Part shown: positions 7,867 through 16,989 of the stretch, one piece after another | How the letters are laid out: every line of letters begins with the position of its first letter | Numbering within the stretch: position 1 is the first letter of the stretch | Assembly: GCA_910584615.1 (NCBI GenBank) | Contig: CAJUAM010000008.1 | Span: 30,070 to 94,069, forward strand | DNA length: 64,000 nt | Reading direction: 5' to 3' | DNA from: an uncultured Dorea sp. | Lineage (GTDB): Bacteria; Bacillota; Clostridia; Lachnospirales; Lachnospiraceae | Position numbers and translations under genes: made by a program | The notes under the pieces: generated by a model | What the model was told of the DNA's origin: nothing | What the model saw: only the letters and a program-made list of their open reading frames with translations | Databases searched by the model: none

Positions 7867-7895
7867 TTGATGAAAGGGTATGGCCATGATATGAT
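7867..7895 (+). promoter_or_regulatory. Putative promoter for WYL regulator
   Basis: TTGATG (7867-7872), 17-bp spacer, TATGAT (7890-7895), 66 bp before the ATG at 7962. Confidence 0.5.
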
Positions 7896-7961
7896 ATTCA
7901 GGAACAGGAATTTGTCCAGTTCAGATTAAAGAAGCTGTTTAAAGATAGGGAGAAATGTGTT

Positions 7962-8960
7962 ATGGCGATATCCTCAGTTAAATTACGGACATTATATATC
8001 ATGCGGATCCTGCTGCAAAAGACTGATGAAAGGCATCCTATGTCAGCAGCAGAAATAGCAAGAGAATTAGGAAAATACGGAAAGTCTGCTGATCGTAAGA
8101 CGGTATATAGTGATATTGAAACATTGAACGAGTTTGGAATAGATATATTACAGACAAAAGGCGCTAACGGAGGTTATTATATCGGCAGCAGAAAGTTTGA
8201 ACTGCCGGAATTAAAGCTCCTTGTAGATGCGGTACAGGCTTCAAAATTTATCAGTAAAAAAAAGTCGGAAGAACTGATCAAAAAATTAGAGGGGCTGGCA
8301 AGTGAGCATGATGCGAGGCAGCTCCAGCGTAATGTATTTATCTATAATCGTCCGAAGACGGGAAATGAGACGGTCTACTACAATGTAGATAAGATCCATG
8401 CGGCTATTCTGGAAAACAAGATGATTCAATATAAATATGCTGAATGGACGGTACAAAAGAAACTGATACCAAAAAAGGGCGGCGAATTTTATACGGTCAG
8501 TCCGTGGTCGCTGACATGGGATGATGCGAATTATTATCTGATCGCCTATGATGAGGAAGCCGACTGCATTAAGCATTACCGGGTGGATAAGATGCAGTAC
8601 AGCCGAGTTATAGATAAGGAGAGGGTGGGTAAGGAACGGTTTCAGAATTTTGATCTTGCGGAATTTGCCAAAAAGACATTTTCTATGTATGGCGGTCAGG
8701 ATGAAGAAGTTACACTGGTCTGTGACAATAATATTGTTGGCGTGATCTTAGACCGGTTCGGGGAAAATATAAGGATCGTGCCGGCGGATGAAGAACATTT
8801 CCGGGTGAGGGCGCTAGTAGCGGTAAGTCCGCAGTTTTTCGGGTGGATGACAGGAATTGGGGACAAGATGCGCATTGTGGCGCCAAAGCATGTTAAAGAA
8901 GCATACGAACGATATCTGCTTCATATCATAAACATTAACAAGGATATGTCCGGCGACTGA
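7962..8960 (+). CDS. HTH-WYL transcriptional regulator
   Basis: 332 aa. The N-terminal winged helix (HTH_11-like, residues ~5-65, with SAAEIARELGKYGKSADRKT) is followed by a WYL domain (residues ~130-210; YYNVDKIHAAILENKMIQYKY and SPWSLTWDDANYYLIAYDEE are typical) and a C-terminal extension. WYL proteins are ligand-responsive regulators that often bind nucleotides or nucleic acids. The target is not evident. It is a single gene between the small ORFs and the serine dehydratase operon. Confidence 0.88.
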   Translation: MAISSVKLRTLYIMRILLQKTDERHPMSAAEIARELGKYGKSADRKTVYSDIETLNEFGIDILQTKGANGGYYIGSRKFELPELKLLVDAVQASKFISKKKSEELIKKLEGLASEHDARQLQRNVFIYNRPKTGNETVYYNVDKIHAAILENKMIQYKYAEWTVQKKLIPKKGGEFYTVSPWSLTWDDANYYLIAYDEEADCIKHYRVDKMQYSRVIDKERVGKERFQNFDLAEFAKKTFSMYGGQDEEVTLVCDNNIVGVILDRFGENIRIVPADEEHFRVRALVAVSPQFFGWMTGIGDKMRIVAPKHVKEAYERYLLHIININKDMSGD

Positions 8961-8990
8961 ATTTAGTGGTGGCTTAGTGATCAGAAATAA

Positions 8991-9019
8991 TGGAAAAACC
9001 CTGTGCTATGTGCTACAAT
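8991..9019 (+). promoter_or_regulatory. Promoter for sdaAB-sdaAA (extended -10)
   Basis: TGGAAA (8991-8996), 17-bp spacer, TACAAT (9014-9019). A TG dinucleotide one base before the -10 makes it an extended -10, compensating for the weak -35. Confidence 0.6.
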
Positions 9020-9066
9020 ATAGACAGTAGTAATATGTTAAAAAACGATGAAGAGAGGGTAAAAAA

Positions 9067-9729
9067 ATGGGAAACATATTTGACATTTTAGGGCCTGTTA
9101 TGGTTGGCCCGTCCAGTTCTCATACGGCTGGTGCTGCCCGGATCGGTCTGATCGCGAGACAGCTTTTCGGAAGGCAGCCGGAGAAAGCAAAGGTTTATCT
9201 TCACGGCTCATTTGCGGCTACAGGGAAGGGGCATGGAACGGATAAGGCTCTTATCGGCGGTCTGTTGGGGATGAAACCGGATGATATGCGCATTCCGGAC
9301 AGTTTTGAGGTTGCAAAGGATGAGGGAATGGAATTTGTGATTGAAAACAAGGACTTTAAAGAAGCTCATCCGAATACTGCGCGCATTTACATGGAAGCAG
9401 AAGGAATTCCTTCCATGTGGGTTCAGGAATATTCTATTGGCGGAGGCAGGATCAAGGTATGCAAACTGGACGGGATTGATGTGAATTTCAGCGGCGAGAG
9501 CAATACACTTATTATACGTAATGTGGATGAGCCAGGCCGCGTGAAAGATGTATCCGTGGCGCTCAGCGATGCCAAGATCAATATTGCGACGATGCAGTTG
9601 TTCAGGGATAAGAAGGGCGGAATTGCGGTTATGGTAGTTGAGATAGATGAGATCATTCCGCAGGAAGTAATCGACAACCTTGTAAGAAAACCGGGAATTA
9701 TCCGAGTGAAATTCCTGAGCGCGAATTAG
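9067..9729 (+). CDS. sdaAB: L-serine dehydratase, iron-sulfur dependent, beta subunit
   Basis: 220 aa. The N-terminus (FDILGPVMVGPSSSHTAGA) is the SDH-beta signature; the SSSHT loop contributes to the active site. The C-terminal ~75 residues form an ACT domain (LIIRNVDEPGRVKDVSVAL). With the alpha subunit it deaminates L-serine to pyruvate and ammonia using an oxygen-sensitive [4Fe-4S] cluster. The alpha gene follows 19 bp downstream. The ACT domain suggests serine or amino-acid control of activity, as in the Bacillus-type enzyme. Confidence 0.95.
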   Translation: MGNIFDILGPVMVGPSSSHTAGAARIGLIARQLFGRQPEKAKVYLHGSFAATGKGHGTDKALIGGLLGMKPDDMRIPDSFEVAKDEGMEFVIENKDFKEAHPNTARIYMEAEGIPSMWVQEYSIGGGRIKVCKLDGIDVNFSGESNTLIIRNVDEPGRVKDVSVALSDAKINIATMQLFRDKKGGIAVMVVEIDEIIPQEVIDNLVRKPGIIRVKFLSAN

Positions 9730-9748
9730 AACATGGAGGAAAAAGAGT

Positions 9749-10618
9749 ATGTCATATCAATCAATGGAAGAGGCTTATGAAAGATGTGAAAGAGACAGCA
9801 TCGAATTCTGGAAAGCCATACAGTTAGAGGATGCTCATGAGCGAGGTGTAAGTGAAGAGGATTCCTGGAATCAGATGAAGTATATGTGGCAGGCGATGTT
9901 AGATGGCCTTGATGCTTATGAACCGGATCTGATGTCGAGAAGCGGACTGGTAGGAACAGAAGGAGCGAAGATGGATGATTACCGCAAAACGAAACAGCCG
10001 CTCTGCGGAGATTTTCTTGCAAAGGTAATATCCAACGCGCTTAAAATGGGGTGCAATAATGCCTGTATGAAGCGGATCGTTGCCGCCCCTACGGCGGGAG
10101 CGTGCGGAGTGCTTCCGGCAGTGCTCGTTACATATTACCGTGAATTTGAGGTGACAGAAGAAAAGATGATAGAGGCTATGTATGTTGCGGCTGGCGTGGG
10201 GCAGATCATAGCGAACCGTGCGTACCTGGCAGGAGCTTCCGGCGGATGTCAGGCGGAGATTGGATCTGGTTCTGGTATGGCCGCGGCGGCAATCTGTCAT
10301 GTGAAAGGCGGAGACGCAAAGAAGCTTGGACATGCCTGCGCGATGGCACTTAAAAACCTGATGGGACTGGTATGTGATCCGGTTGCGGGCCTGGTGGAAG
10401 TGCCTTGTGTGAAGAGAAATGTGGTAGGTGCGGTGAATGCGCTGTCTGCCGCGGATATGTCTCTTGCCGGCATTGTCAGTCAGATTCCGGTTGATCAGGT
10501 GATTGACGCTATGAAGGAAGTGGGAGATAAGATGGACGTGACTCTTCGTGAAACAGCTCTTGGCGGTGTTGCTGTAACTCCAAGGGGACAGGAAGTGTCA
10601 GAAGCATTAAATCAGTAA
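9749..10618 (+). CDS. sdaAA: L-serine dehydratase, iron-sulfur dependent, alpha subunit
   Basis: 289 aa. Catalytic-domain landmarks are KRIVAAPTAGACGVLPAVL and GASGGCQAEIGSGSGMAAAA, plus the C-terminal cluster region CDPVAGLVEVPCVKRN with two of the Fe-S cysteines. It forms the heterodimer with the beta subunit just upstream and is fully collinear with the two-gene Firmicute arrangement. It provides serine fermentation to pyruvate in anaerobes. Translation starts at ATG 9749 after GGAGGAAAAAG. Confidence 0.95.
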   Translation: MSYQSMEEAYERCERDSIEFWKAIQLEDAHERGVSEEDSWNQMKYMWQAMLDGLDAYEPDLMSRSGLVGTEGAKMDDYRKTKQPLCGDFLAKVISNALKMGCNNACMKRIVAAPTAGACGVLPAVLVTYYREFEVTEEKMIEAMYVAAGVGQIIANRAYLAGASGGCQAEIGSGSGMAAAAICHVKGGDAKKLGHACAMALKNLMGLVCDPVAGLVEVPCVKRNVVGAVNALSAADMSLAGIVSQIPVDQVIDAMKEVGDKMDVTLRETALGGVAVTPRGQEVSEALNQ

Positions 10619-10649
10619 AGGATAAAGCGAAAAAATAAAAGATATAAGG

Positions 10650-10685
10650 ACCGCTCCTTTTGGTCAAACAATAGAAAGGAGCGGT
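10650..10685. terminator. Hairpin between sdaAA and the fab operon
   Basis: A perfect 11-bp stem ACCGCTCCTTT/AAAGGAGCGGT with a 14-nt loop, 31 bp after the sdaAA stop. The T-rich side is on the minus strand; on the + strand it is followed by an A/T-rich stretch. Confidence 0.65.
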
Positions 10686-10700
10686 GTTATAAAAATATAT

Positions 10701-10719
10701 TATTTTGATTATCAAAATA
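10701..10719. promoter_or_regulatory. FabT-type operator 1
   Basis: A perfect 19-bp palindrome TATTTTGATTATCAAAATA, core TTTGA-N3-TCAAA, directly upstream of the -35 box. It resembles operators of FabT, the MarR-family fatty-acid repressor of streptococci. A FabT-like protein is encoded at the end of this operon. Confidence 0.75.
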
Positions 10720-10720
10720 C

Positions 10721-10749
10721 TTGACAAACAAAATAAATGGTTATATACT
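10721..10749 (+). promoter_or_regulatory. Promoter of the fab operon
   Basis: Consensus -35 TTGACA (10721-10726), 17-bp spacer, -10 TATACT (10744-10749), 70 bp before fabH. It is bracketed by the two TTTGA-N3-TCAAA palindromes, the second starting on the last base of the -10. Confidence 0.85.
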
Positions 10750-10761
10750 TTGAAAGTCAAA
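10749..10761. promoter_or_regulatory. FabT-type operator 2
   Basis: TTTGA-AAG-TCAAA, same half-sites and spacing as operator 1, with centres 45 bp apart. It overlaps the -10 and the transcription start, a position that would block initiation. Confidence 0.7.
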
Positions 10762-10818
10762 ATTATTTAAGTTCAAAATAAATGCGCTGGATCTGGCGTA
10801 GAAATAAGAGGAATACAT

Positions 10819-11784
10819 ATGACAGGAATCATCTGCGGGACGGGTTCTTACACACCGTCCTATGTAATGGATAACAATGAGATAGCGACAATGGTGGAAA
10901 CTAACGATGAATGGATCAAGGAACGTACAGGAGTAGCCGCAAGGCATATCATTAAAGATGAGACTACCGTTTCCATGGCCTGCGAGGCCGCGAAAAGAGC
11001 ATTGGCTGACGGGCGGGTAGACGCAGGAGAGGTTGACCTTATTATCGTATCAACTATATCTTCGAATATTATCCTGCCGTGTACGGCCTGCGAAGTACAA
11101 AAAGAGTTAGGAGCAAAAGGCGCGACATGTTTTGATCTGAGCGCCGCGTGCAGTGGATTTGTACTGGCTTACAATACCGCGCTGGCATACCTTTTCGGAG
11201 GCGTATATAAAACTGCGCTGATCATAGGAAGCGAAAGTCTTTCTAATCTGACGAATTGGGAAGACCGGAGTACTTGTATTTTGTTCGGAGACGGCGCGGG
11301 GGCTGCGGTGATGAAAGCAGGAGAAGGCAGGACATATCTTCCAGTTACATATTCTGACGGAATGAAAGGAAAGGCTCTTACCTGTTCGAGCCGTCATGCG
11401 CTGGCAGATACTTGCCGTATGAAAGATCCGGAATACTATATTCAGATGGACGGGCAGGCGGTATTTAAGTTTGCAGTCAAAAAGGTGCCGGAAGCAGTGA
11501 GCGAAGTGCTGGAAAAAAATCATGTGGAAAAAGAAGAAATCACATGGTATATCCTGCATCAGGCAAACCGCCGGATTGTAGAGGCGGTGGCAAAGAGGCT
11601 GGATGAGCCGATGGAGAAATTTCCTATGAATCTTCAGGAATATGGTAATACATCCTCGGCGAGTATCGCGATCCTTCTGGATGAGATGAAAAAGGATAAG
11701 AGATTAAAAAGCGGCCAGAAGATTGTTATAGCAGGTTTCGGAGCAGGACTGACATGGGGGGCTTCGATCATAGAGTGGGGCTAA
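10819..11784 (+). CDS. fabH: 3-oxoacyl-ACP synthase III (KAS III)
   Basis: 321 aa. Active-site Cys in FDLSAACSGFVLAY (about residue 112), His in WYILHQANRRI (about 245) and Asn in EYGNTSSAS (about 275) form the KAS III triad. It condenses acetyl- or branched acyl-CoA with malonyl-ACP to start each fatty-acid chain. It is the first gene of the operon, 70 bp after the controlled promoter, so it sets the initiation rate for the whole pathway. Confidence 0.96.
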   Translation: MTGIICGTGSYTPSYVMDNNEIATMVETNDEWIKERTGVAARHIIKDETTVSMACEAAKRALADGRVDAGEVDLIIVSTISSNIILPCTACEVQKELGAKGATCFDLSAACSGFVLAYNTALAYLFGGVYKTALIIGSESLSNLTNWEDRSTCILFGDGAGAAVMKAGEGRTYLPVTYSDGMKGKALTCSSRHALADTCRMKDPEYYIQMDGQAVFKFAVKKVPEAVSEVLEKNHVEKEEITWYILHQANRRIVEAVAKRLDEPMEKFPMNLQEYGNTSSASIAILLDEMKKDKRLKSGQKIVIAGFGAGLTWGASIIEWG

Positions 11785-11905
11785 CAAAAAACATACTTTG
11801 CAATAAGCCGGCTCTATAAGGATGTTATTCGAATATGATGCAGTGTAAGAGAGCGGGTTTATAGATACACAAAAACAAAATAACAGTGAAAAGGAGAAAA
11901 TGAAA

Positions 11906-12130
11906 ATGTTTGAGGAAATGAAAGAGTTGATTGCAGAAGGATTGAATATTGATGAAAGCAGGATCACAGAGGGTGCTTCCTTTAAGGATGACCTTGGCGC
12001 GGATTCACTGGATCTGTTCGAGCTTGTTATGAGCCTGGAGGACAAATATGATGTAGAGATCCCTTCTGAGGAGTTAGAAAAGCTTCTGACAGTAGGAGAC
12101 GTGATCAAGTATATCGAAGAGCATAAATAA
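11906..12130 (+). CDS. acpP: Acyl carrier protein
   Basis: 74 aa, acidic, with the phosphopantetheine site GADSLDLFEL (Ser at about residue 37). ATG 11906 is preferred over ATG 11900 because it is 9 nt from AAGGAG instead of 3. It carries growing acyl chains as thioesters between all Fab enzymes encoded around it. A 121-bp spacer separates it from fabH. Confidence 0.95.
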   Translation: MFEEMKELIAEGLNIDESRITEGASFKDDLGADSLDLFELVMSLEDKYDVEIPSEELEKLLTVGDVIKYIEEHK

Positions 12131-12150
12131 GAAAAGAGAGGTTTTAAAAG

Positions 12151-13089
12151 ATGCAGACAGAAGTAACCAGATTACTGGGAATTGAATATCCGATCATTCA
12201 GGGTGGCATGGCATGGGTGGCCGAATATCACCTTGCGGCAGCAGTGTCAAATGCAGGAGGTTTAGGACTTATCGGAGCGGCCAGCGCTCCGGCAGACTGG
12301 GTAAGAGAGCAGATCAAGAAGGCGAAAGAGCTTACGGATAAGCCGTTTGGAGTTAATATCATGCTGATGAGCCCGTATGCAGATGAGGTTGCGAAGATAG
12401 TCGCGAAAGAAGGGGTTAAAGTTGTTACGACCGGAGCCGGGAATCCTGAGAAATACATGAAGATGTGGAAAGAAGCAGGAGTAAAAGTAGTTCCGGTGGT
12501 TGCTTCTGTCGCGCTTGCGAAACGTATGGAACGCAGCGGTGCAGATGCATTGGTAGCCGAAGGCTGTGAGGCCGGAGGTCATATTGGAGAGAGTACGACG
12601 ATGGTATTGGTTCCGCAGGTTGTGGATGCAGTAAATATTCCGGTGATCGCGGCAGGCGGGATTGCAGACGGAAGAGGTATTGCGGCGGCATTTATGCTGG
12701 GCGCGAAAGCTGTACAGATGGGAACTCATTTTGTTGTAACAGAGGAATCTCAGGTACATGATAATTATAAAGAACGGATCATCAAGGCAAGAGACATTGA
12801 CTCAAGGGTAACAGGAAGGACTACCGGTCATCCTGTGAGGGCTCTTCGCAATGAGATGACAAAACAATATATTGAATTGGAAAATAAGGGCGCGGATTTT
12901 GAAGAATTAGAGAATCTGACACTTGGAGGCTTGAGGAAAGCTGTCGTGGAGGGTGATGTAGTGCACGGAAGTGTCATGGCAGGACAGATTGCCGGCATGG
13001 TAAAGGAAAGGCTGACCTGCAAAGCGCTGATAGATAAATTAGTAAAGGAAACAGATGCGATAATTGGAGGAAAAGGTTTTTATGAGTAG
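12151..13089 (+). CDS. fabK: Enoyl-ACP reductase II (FMN)
   Basis: 312 aa TIM-barrel flavoprotein. The N-terminus (LLGIEYPIIQGGMAWVA) and the phosphate-binding VAEGCEAGGHIGE and IPVIAAGGIADGRG motifs are typical of FabK. It carries out the last reduction step of elongation, is unrelated to FabI, and FabK enzymes are triclosan-insensitive. No fabI is present in this operon. Its 3' end overlaps fabD by 8 bp. Confidence 0.94.
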   Translation: MQTEVTRLLGIEYPIIQGGMAWVAEYHLAAAVSNAGGLGLIGAASAPADWVREQIKKAKELTDKPFGVNIMLMSPYADEVAKIVAKEGVKVVTTGAGNPEKYMKMWKEAGVKVVPVVASVALAKRMERSGADALVAEGCEAGGHIGESTTMVLVPQVVDAVNIPVIAAGGIADGRGIAAAFMLGAKAVQMGTHFVVTEESQVHDNYKERIIKARDIDSRVTGRTTGHPVRALRNEMTKQYIELENKGADFEELENLTLGGLRKAVVEGDVVHGSVMAGQIAGMVKERLTCKALIDKLVKETDAIIGGKGFYE

Positions 13090-13999
13090 AGTGGCATTTC
13101 TCTATCCGGGGCAGGGAGCCCAGAAGGCGGGAATGGGTAAAGACTTTTATGAGAACAGTCCGCTGGCGAAGGAAATTTATGACAAGGCGTCTGAAGCGCT
13201 TGGACTTGATATGAAGGCAATCTGTTTTGAAGAAAATGATAAGCTGGATCTGACAGAATATACGCAGGCAGCGCTTGTGACTACTTGTCTGGCAATGACG
13301 AGAGCGGCAAAAGAGGCAGGACTTAAGGCGGATATCACCGCAGGCTTAAGTCTTGGTGAGTACGCGGCTATCGCGGCGGCAGGAGGTATGGAAGATCTGG
13401 ATGCTGTCCGTCTGGTCAGAAAAAGAGGAATCCTCATGCAGAACACGGTGCCGGCAGGCGAGGGAGCCATGTGTGCCGTTATGGCGATGGAAGCAGAAAA
13501 GATCGAACAGGTGATAAAAGATATTGATGGTGTTACAGTGGCAAACTATAACTGTCCGGGACAGATAGTCATTACCGGACGGAAAGAGGCAGTAGAACAA
13601 GCGGCAAAAGCGCTTAAAGAAGCAGGCGCGAAGCGTACGATCATGCTTAATGTAAGCGGTCCGTTCCATTCTCCTATGCTGGTGCCGGCAGGCGAAGAAC
13701 TGTTCAGGGAATTAGAAAAGGTAAAGATGAGTCCGCTGGCAATACCGTATGTCACGAATGTGAGCGCGAAAAAAGTTACAGATATCAGCGAGACAAAAGA
13801 CCTTCTGGCAAAACAGGTAAGTTCTCCGGTCTGCTGGATGCAAAGCATGGATTATCTCATTTCAGAAGGAGTAGACACATTTGTAGAAATTGGACCAGGA
13901 AAAACTCTTGCCGGATTCATGAAAAAGATCGATCGTAATGTGAAAGTGATCAATATCGGAGCATGGGAAGATGTAGAAAAGGCAGTTTCTGCTCTTTAA
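13082..13999 (+). CDS. fabD: Malonyl-CoA:ACP transacylase
   Basis: 305 aa from ATG 13082 (MSRVAFLYPGQGAQ), with GGAGG 11 bp before it. The longer in-frame start at 13064 lies inside fabK and lacks an RBS. The nucleophile is in GLSLGEYAA (about residue 91), with Leu where many FabD proteins have His in GHSxG. The catalytic His is in GPFHSPML (about 200). It loads malonate on ACP for FabF and FabH. It overlaps fabK, indicating translational coupling. Confidence 0.95.
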   Translation: MSRVAFLYPGQGAQKAGMGKDFYENSPLAKEIYDKASEALGLDMKAICFEENDKLDLTEYTQAALVTTCLAMTRAAKEAGLKADITAGLSLGEYAAIAAAGGMEDLDAVRLVRKRGILMQNTVPAGEGAMCAVMAMEAEKIEQVIKDIDGVTVANYNCPGQIVITGRKEAVEQAAKALKEAGAKRTIMLNVSGPFHSPMLVPAGEELFRELEKVKMSPLAIPYVTNVSAKKVTDISETKDLLAKQVSSPVCWMQSMDYLISEGVDTFVEIGPGKTLAGFMKKIDRNVKVINIGAWEDVEKAVSAL

Positions 14000-14030
14000 G
14001 CAGGATGGCAGACATAGAAAGGGAAAACAG

Positions 14031-14771
14031 ATGTTGACAGGAAAGATTGCAGTAGTGACCGGTGCCTCCAGAGGGATCGGAAGGGCAGTAGCCCTTAAGC
14101 TGGCAGCAGAAGGCGCGACGGTTATTATAAATTATAATGGTTCAAAAGACAGAGCTCTTGAGGTTAAACAGGAGATCGAAGAAAAGGGAGGGATTGCTGA
14201 TCTTTATCAGTGTGATGTATCTGACTTCGCAAAGTGTGAATCATTTATAACAGATATTATTAAACAGTACAAAGGAATTGACATTCTCGTTAACAATGCC
14301 GGGATTACAAGAGATGGTCTTCTGATGAAGATGTCCGAAGAGGATTTTGACAAGGTTATGGATACAAATCTTAAAGGGGCATTCAATACGACCCGTTTTG
14401 CCAGCAGGCAGATGTTAAAGCAGCGGAGCGGGCGCATTATCAATATGGCATCAGTTGTAGGTGTGACAGGCAATGCAGGACAGGTGAATTATGCTGCTTC
14501 AAAGGCAGGGATCATCGGACTTACAAAGGCTGCGGCCAGAGAGCTTGCGTCCAGAGGAGTTACGGTAAATGCTATAGCGCCCGGCTTTATTGAGACAGAC
14601 ATGACAAAGGATCTGCCTGAGAAGGTGAAAGCGGATTCGGTATCCCAGATACCGCTTGGAAGGTTCGGAACCCCTGAACACGTAGCGGCAACAGCAGCCT
14701 TCCTGGCTTCTGAGGAAGCAGAATATATTACTGGGCAGGTGATTCATGTAGACGGCGGCATGGTAATGTAG
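14031..14771 (+). CDS. fabG: 3-oxoacyl-ACP reductase
   Basis: 246 aa short-chain dehydrogenase. It has the NADP-binding TGASRGIGRAVA near the start, NNAGITRDGLLMKM, the Ser of INMASVVG, and YAASKAG with the catalytic Tyr and Lys. The C-terminus AEYITGQVIHVDGGMVM is canonical. It reduces 3-oxoacyl-ACP to 3-hydroxyacyl-ACP. It is 31 bp after fabD and 14 bp before fabF. Confidence 0.96.
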   Translation: MLTGKIAVVTGASRGIGRAVALKLAAEGATVIINYNGSKDRALEVKQEIEEKGGIADLYQCDVSDFAKCESFITDIIKQYKGIDILVNNAGITRDGLLMKMSEEDFDKVMDTNLKGAFNTTRFASRQMLKQRSGRIINMASVVGVTGNAGQVNYAASKAGIIGLTKAAARELASRGVTVNAIAPGFIETDMTKDLPEKVKADSVSQIPLGRFGTPEHVAATAAFLASEEAEYITGQVIHVDGGMVM

Positions 14772-14785
14772 AAAGGAGAAGCAGG

Positions 14786-16027
14786 ATGAAGAGACGAGTA
14801 GTAGTGACAGGTCTTGGAGCTGTAACACCCATTGGAAATACAGTGGAGGAGTTCTGGAGCGGGATCAGAGAAGGAAAAGTGGGGATCGGAGAGATCACAA
14901 GATTTGACACAACAGATTATAAAGTAAAACTGGCGGCAGAGGTAAAAGACTTTCGCGCGAAGGATCATATGGATGTGAAGGCCGCGAAACGTATGGAACC
15001 GTTTGCTCAATATGCGGTTGCAGCAGCCAAAGAAGCATATGAGGATGCCGGACTTGATATAGAAAAAGAAGATCCGTATCGTGCAGGTGTAATCGTAGGT
15101 TCAGGTATCGGCAGCCTTGAGACGGTAGAGAGAGAGTACACGAAGATCCAGACAAGAGGACCGGGGAAAGTACATCCGCTTATGGTTCCGCTTATGATTT
15201 CCAATATGGCGGCAGGAAATATTTCTATCCAGCTTGGATTTAAAGGCAAATGTACTAATGTAGTGACTGCATGCGCATCAGGAACCAATTCTATTGGAGA
15301 TGCGTTCCGGGCGATCCAGTATAATGATGCGGATATCATGATAGCAGGAGGCTGTGAATCTTGTATATGCCCTACAGGAGTTGCGGGATTTACGGCACTT
15401 ACGGCCCTTTCTACATCTACAGATCCTATGCGTGCTTCTATTCCATTTGACAAAGACCGGGATGGTTTTGTGCTTGGAGAAGGCGCGGGAGTAGTCGTGT
15501 TAGAGGAATTAGAGCATGCAAAGGCGAGAGGCGCGAAGATCTATGCTGAAGTTCTGGGATATGGAGCTACCGGTGATGCGTACCATATCACTTCTCCGGC
15601 AGAGGATGGCGGCGGAGCGGCAAAAGCAATGAGCCTTGCTATGGAAGAAGGCGGTATCAAGCCGTATCAGGTAGATTATATCAATGCTCATGGAACCAGT
15701 ACTCATCATAATGATTTGTTTGAAACAAGGGCAATTCATCTTGCGTTTGGCGAGGCAGCGAAAGATGTAGTTATCAATTCTACCAAATCCATGATCGGCC
15801 ATCTTCTTGGAGCAGCAGGCGGCGTGGAATTTATTACCTGTGTTAAATCAATACAGGAAGGATTTATTCATCAGACGATGGGGACAAAGGATGTTGACGA
15901 TAAAGAGTGTGATCTGAATTATGCAGTTGACGGACCGGTTGAAAAGGAAGTTCATTACGCGCTGACTAATTCTCTCGGATTCGGCGGGCATAATGCGACC
16001 TTGCTTTTGAAAAAGTATGAAGGTTAG
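14786..16027 (+). CDS. fabF: 3-oxoacyl-ACP synthase II
   Basis: 413 aa. The Cys-His-His condensing triad is visible: TACASGTNSIG (about residue 165), AHGTSTHHND (about 303) and SMIGHLLGAAG (about 340). It elongates acyl-ACP with malonyl-ACP and also influences unsaturated chain formation. Start ATG 14786 follows AGGAGAAGC. No fabB paralogue is nearby. Confidence 0.96.
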   Translation: MKRRVVVTGLGAVTPIGNTVEEFWSGIREGKVGIGEITRFDTTDYKVKLAAEVKDFRAKDHMDVKAAKRMEPFAQYAVAAAKEAYEDAGLDIEKEDPYRAGVIVGSGIGSLETVEREYTKIQTRGPGKVHPLMVPLMISNMAAGNISIQLGFKGKCTNVVTACASGTNSIGDAFRAIQYNDADIMIAGGCESCICPTGVAGFTALTALSTSTDPMRASIPFDKDRDGFVLGEGAGVVVLEELEHAKARGAKIYAEVLGYGATGDAYHITSPAEDGGGAAKAMSLAMEEGGIKPYQVDYINAHGTSTHHNDLFETRAIHLAFGEAAKDVVINSTKSMIGHLLGAAGGVEFITCVKSIQEGFIHQTMGTKDVDDKECDLNYAVDGPVEKEVHYALTNSLGFGGHNATLLLKKYEG

Positions 16028-16041
16028 AGGAGAGTTTAAAA

Positions 16042-16503
16042 ATGGAGTTTGAAAATCTCATTAAATTAATAGAAGCAGTGTCAGCATCAGGACTGACAGG
16101 ATTCCAATATGAAGAAAAAGGTATGAAGATAAAGCTTAATAAAGATGTGATAAGCTCAGTACCGGTTGTAAACGTAACTGGCTCTATGGAGCAGGATATC
16201 CAGAGCACACCTGTCCCTGGGACACAGGAGCCGCAAAGCGTCAATTCAGCAGAGACAGCACAGATGCAGGGAAAGATGATCTGCTCACCGCTAGTAGGAA
16301 CATTTTACGCGGCACCTGCCGAAGATGCGCAGGCATTTGTCGCGGTAGGCGATACGGTGAAAAAAGGACAGACTCTTGCTATTGTAGAAGCAATGAAACT
16401 TATGAATGAGATAGAGAGTGAGTTTGACGGTGTAATAGAAGAAGTGCTGGTAGAAAATGGCCAGCCGGTAGAATACAACCAGCCGCTGTTCCGGCTGAGG
16501 TAA
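16042..16503 (+). CDS. accB: Biotin carboxyl carrier protein of acetyl-CoA carboxylase
   Basis: 153 aa. An N-terminal helical segment, a Pro/Gln/Ser linker (about residues 55-75) and the C-terminal biotinyl domain with VEAMKLMNEIE (biotinylated Lys at about residue 119). It carries carboxybiotin from AccC to the carboxyltransferase. It is placed between fabF and fabZ, with accC and accDA following. Confidence 0.95.
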   Translation: MEFENLIKLIEAVSASGLTGFQYEEKGMKIKLNKDVISSVPVVNVTGSMEQDIQSTPVPGTQEPQSVNSAETAQMQGKMICSPLVGTFYAAPAEDAQAFVAVGDTVKKGQTLAIVEAMKLMNEIESEFDGVIEEVLVENGQPVEYNQPLFRLR

Positions 16504-16551
16504 CATCTGGGTAATTTTATCAGATATTAATAAAGAAGGGGTATTATAGAT

Positions 16552-16980
16552 ATGAATCATTTGGATATTAATGAAATCAAAGAGATCATCCCTCACAGAC
16601 ATCCATTTCTTCTGCTTGATTATATCGAGGATTATGAACCGGGACAGTATGCGGTGGGCTATAAATGTGTTACATACAGAGAAGGATTTTTTGCCGGGCA
16701 TTTTCCAAAGGAACCGGTGATGCCAGGAGTGCTGACTGTAGAAGCATTGGCCCAGGCAGGAGCTGTGGCGATCTTAAGTCAGGAAGAGAATAAGGGAAAG
16801 ACTGCGTATTTTGGCGGGATCAATAAATGTAAATTCAAAGGAAAGATCATCCCGGGCGATAAGGTCCGGCTTGAGACGAAGATCATCCGGCAGAAAGGAC
16901 CTGTAGGCATCGGAGAGGCAGTTGCCAGTGTGGATGGAAAAGTGGTTGTCAGCGCAGAGCTGACATTTATGATTGGATAG
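16552..16980 (+). CDS. fabZ: 3-hydroxyacyl-ACP dehydratase
   Basis: 142 aa hot-dog fold. The catalytic His is in GHFPKEPVMPGVLTVEALAQ and the N-terminus has IIPHRHPFLLLD. It dehydrates 3-hydroxyacyl-ACP to trans-2-enoyl-ACP for FabK. It ends 9 bp before accC, so the two are translationally close. Confidence 0.95.
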   Translation: MNHLDINEIKEIIPHRHPFLLLDYIEDYEPGQYAVGYKCVTYREGFFAGHFPKEPVMPGVLTVEALAQAGAVAILSQEENKGKTAYFGGINKCKFKGKIIPGDKVRLETKIIRQKGPVGIGEAVASVDGKVVVSAELTFMIG

Positions 16981-16989
16981 GTGACAGGT

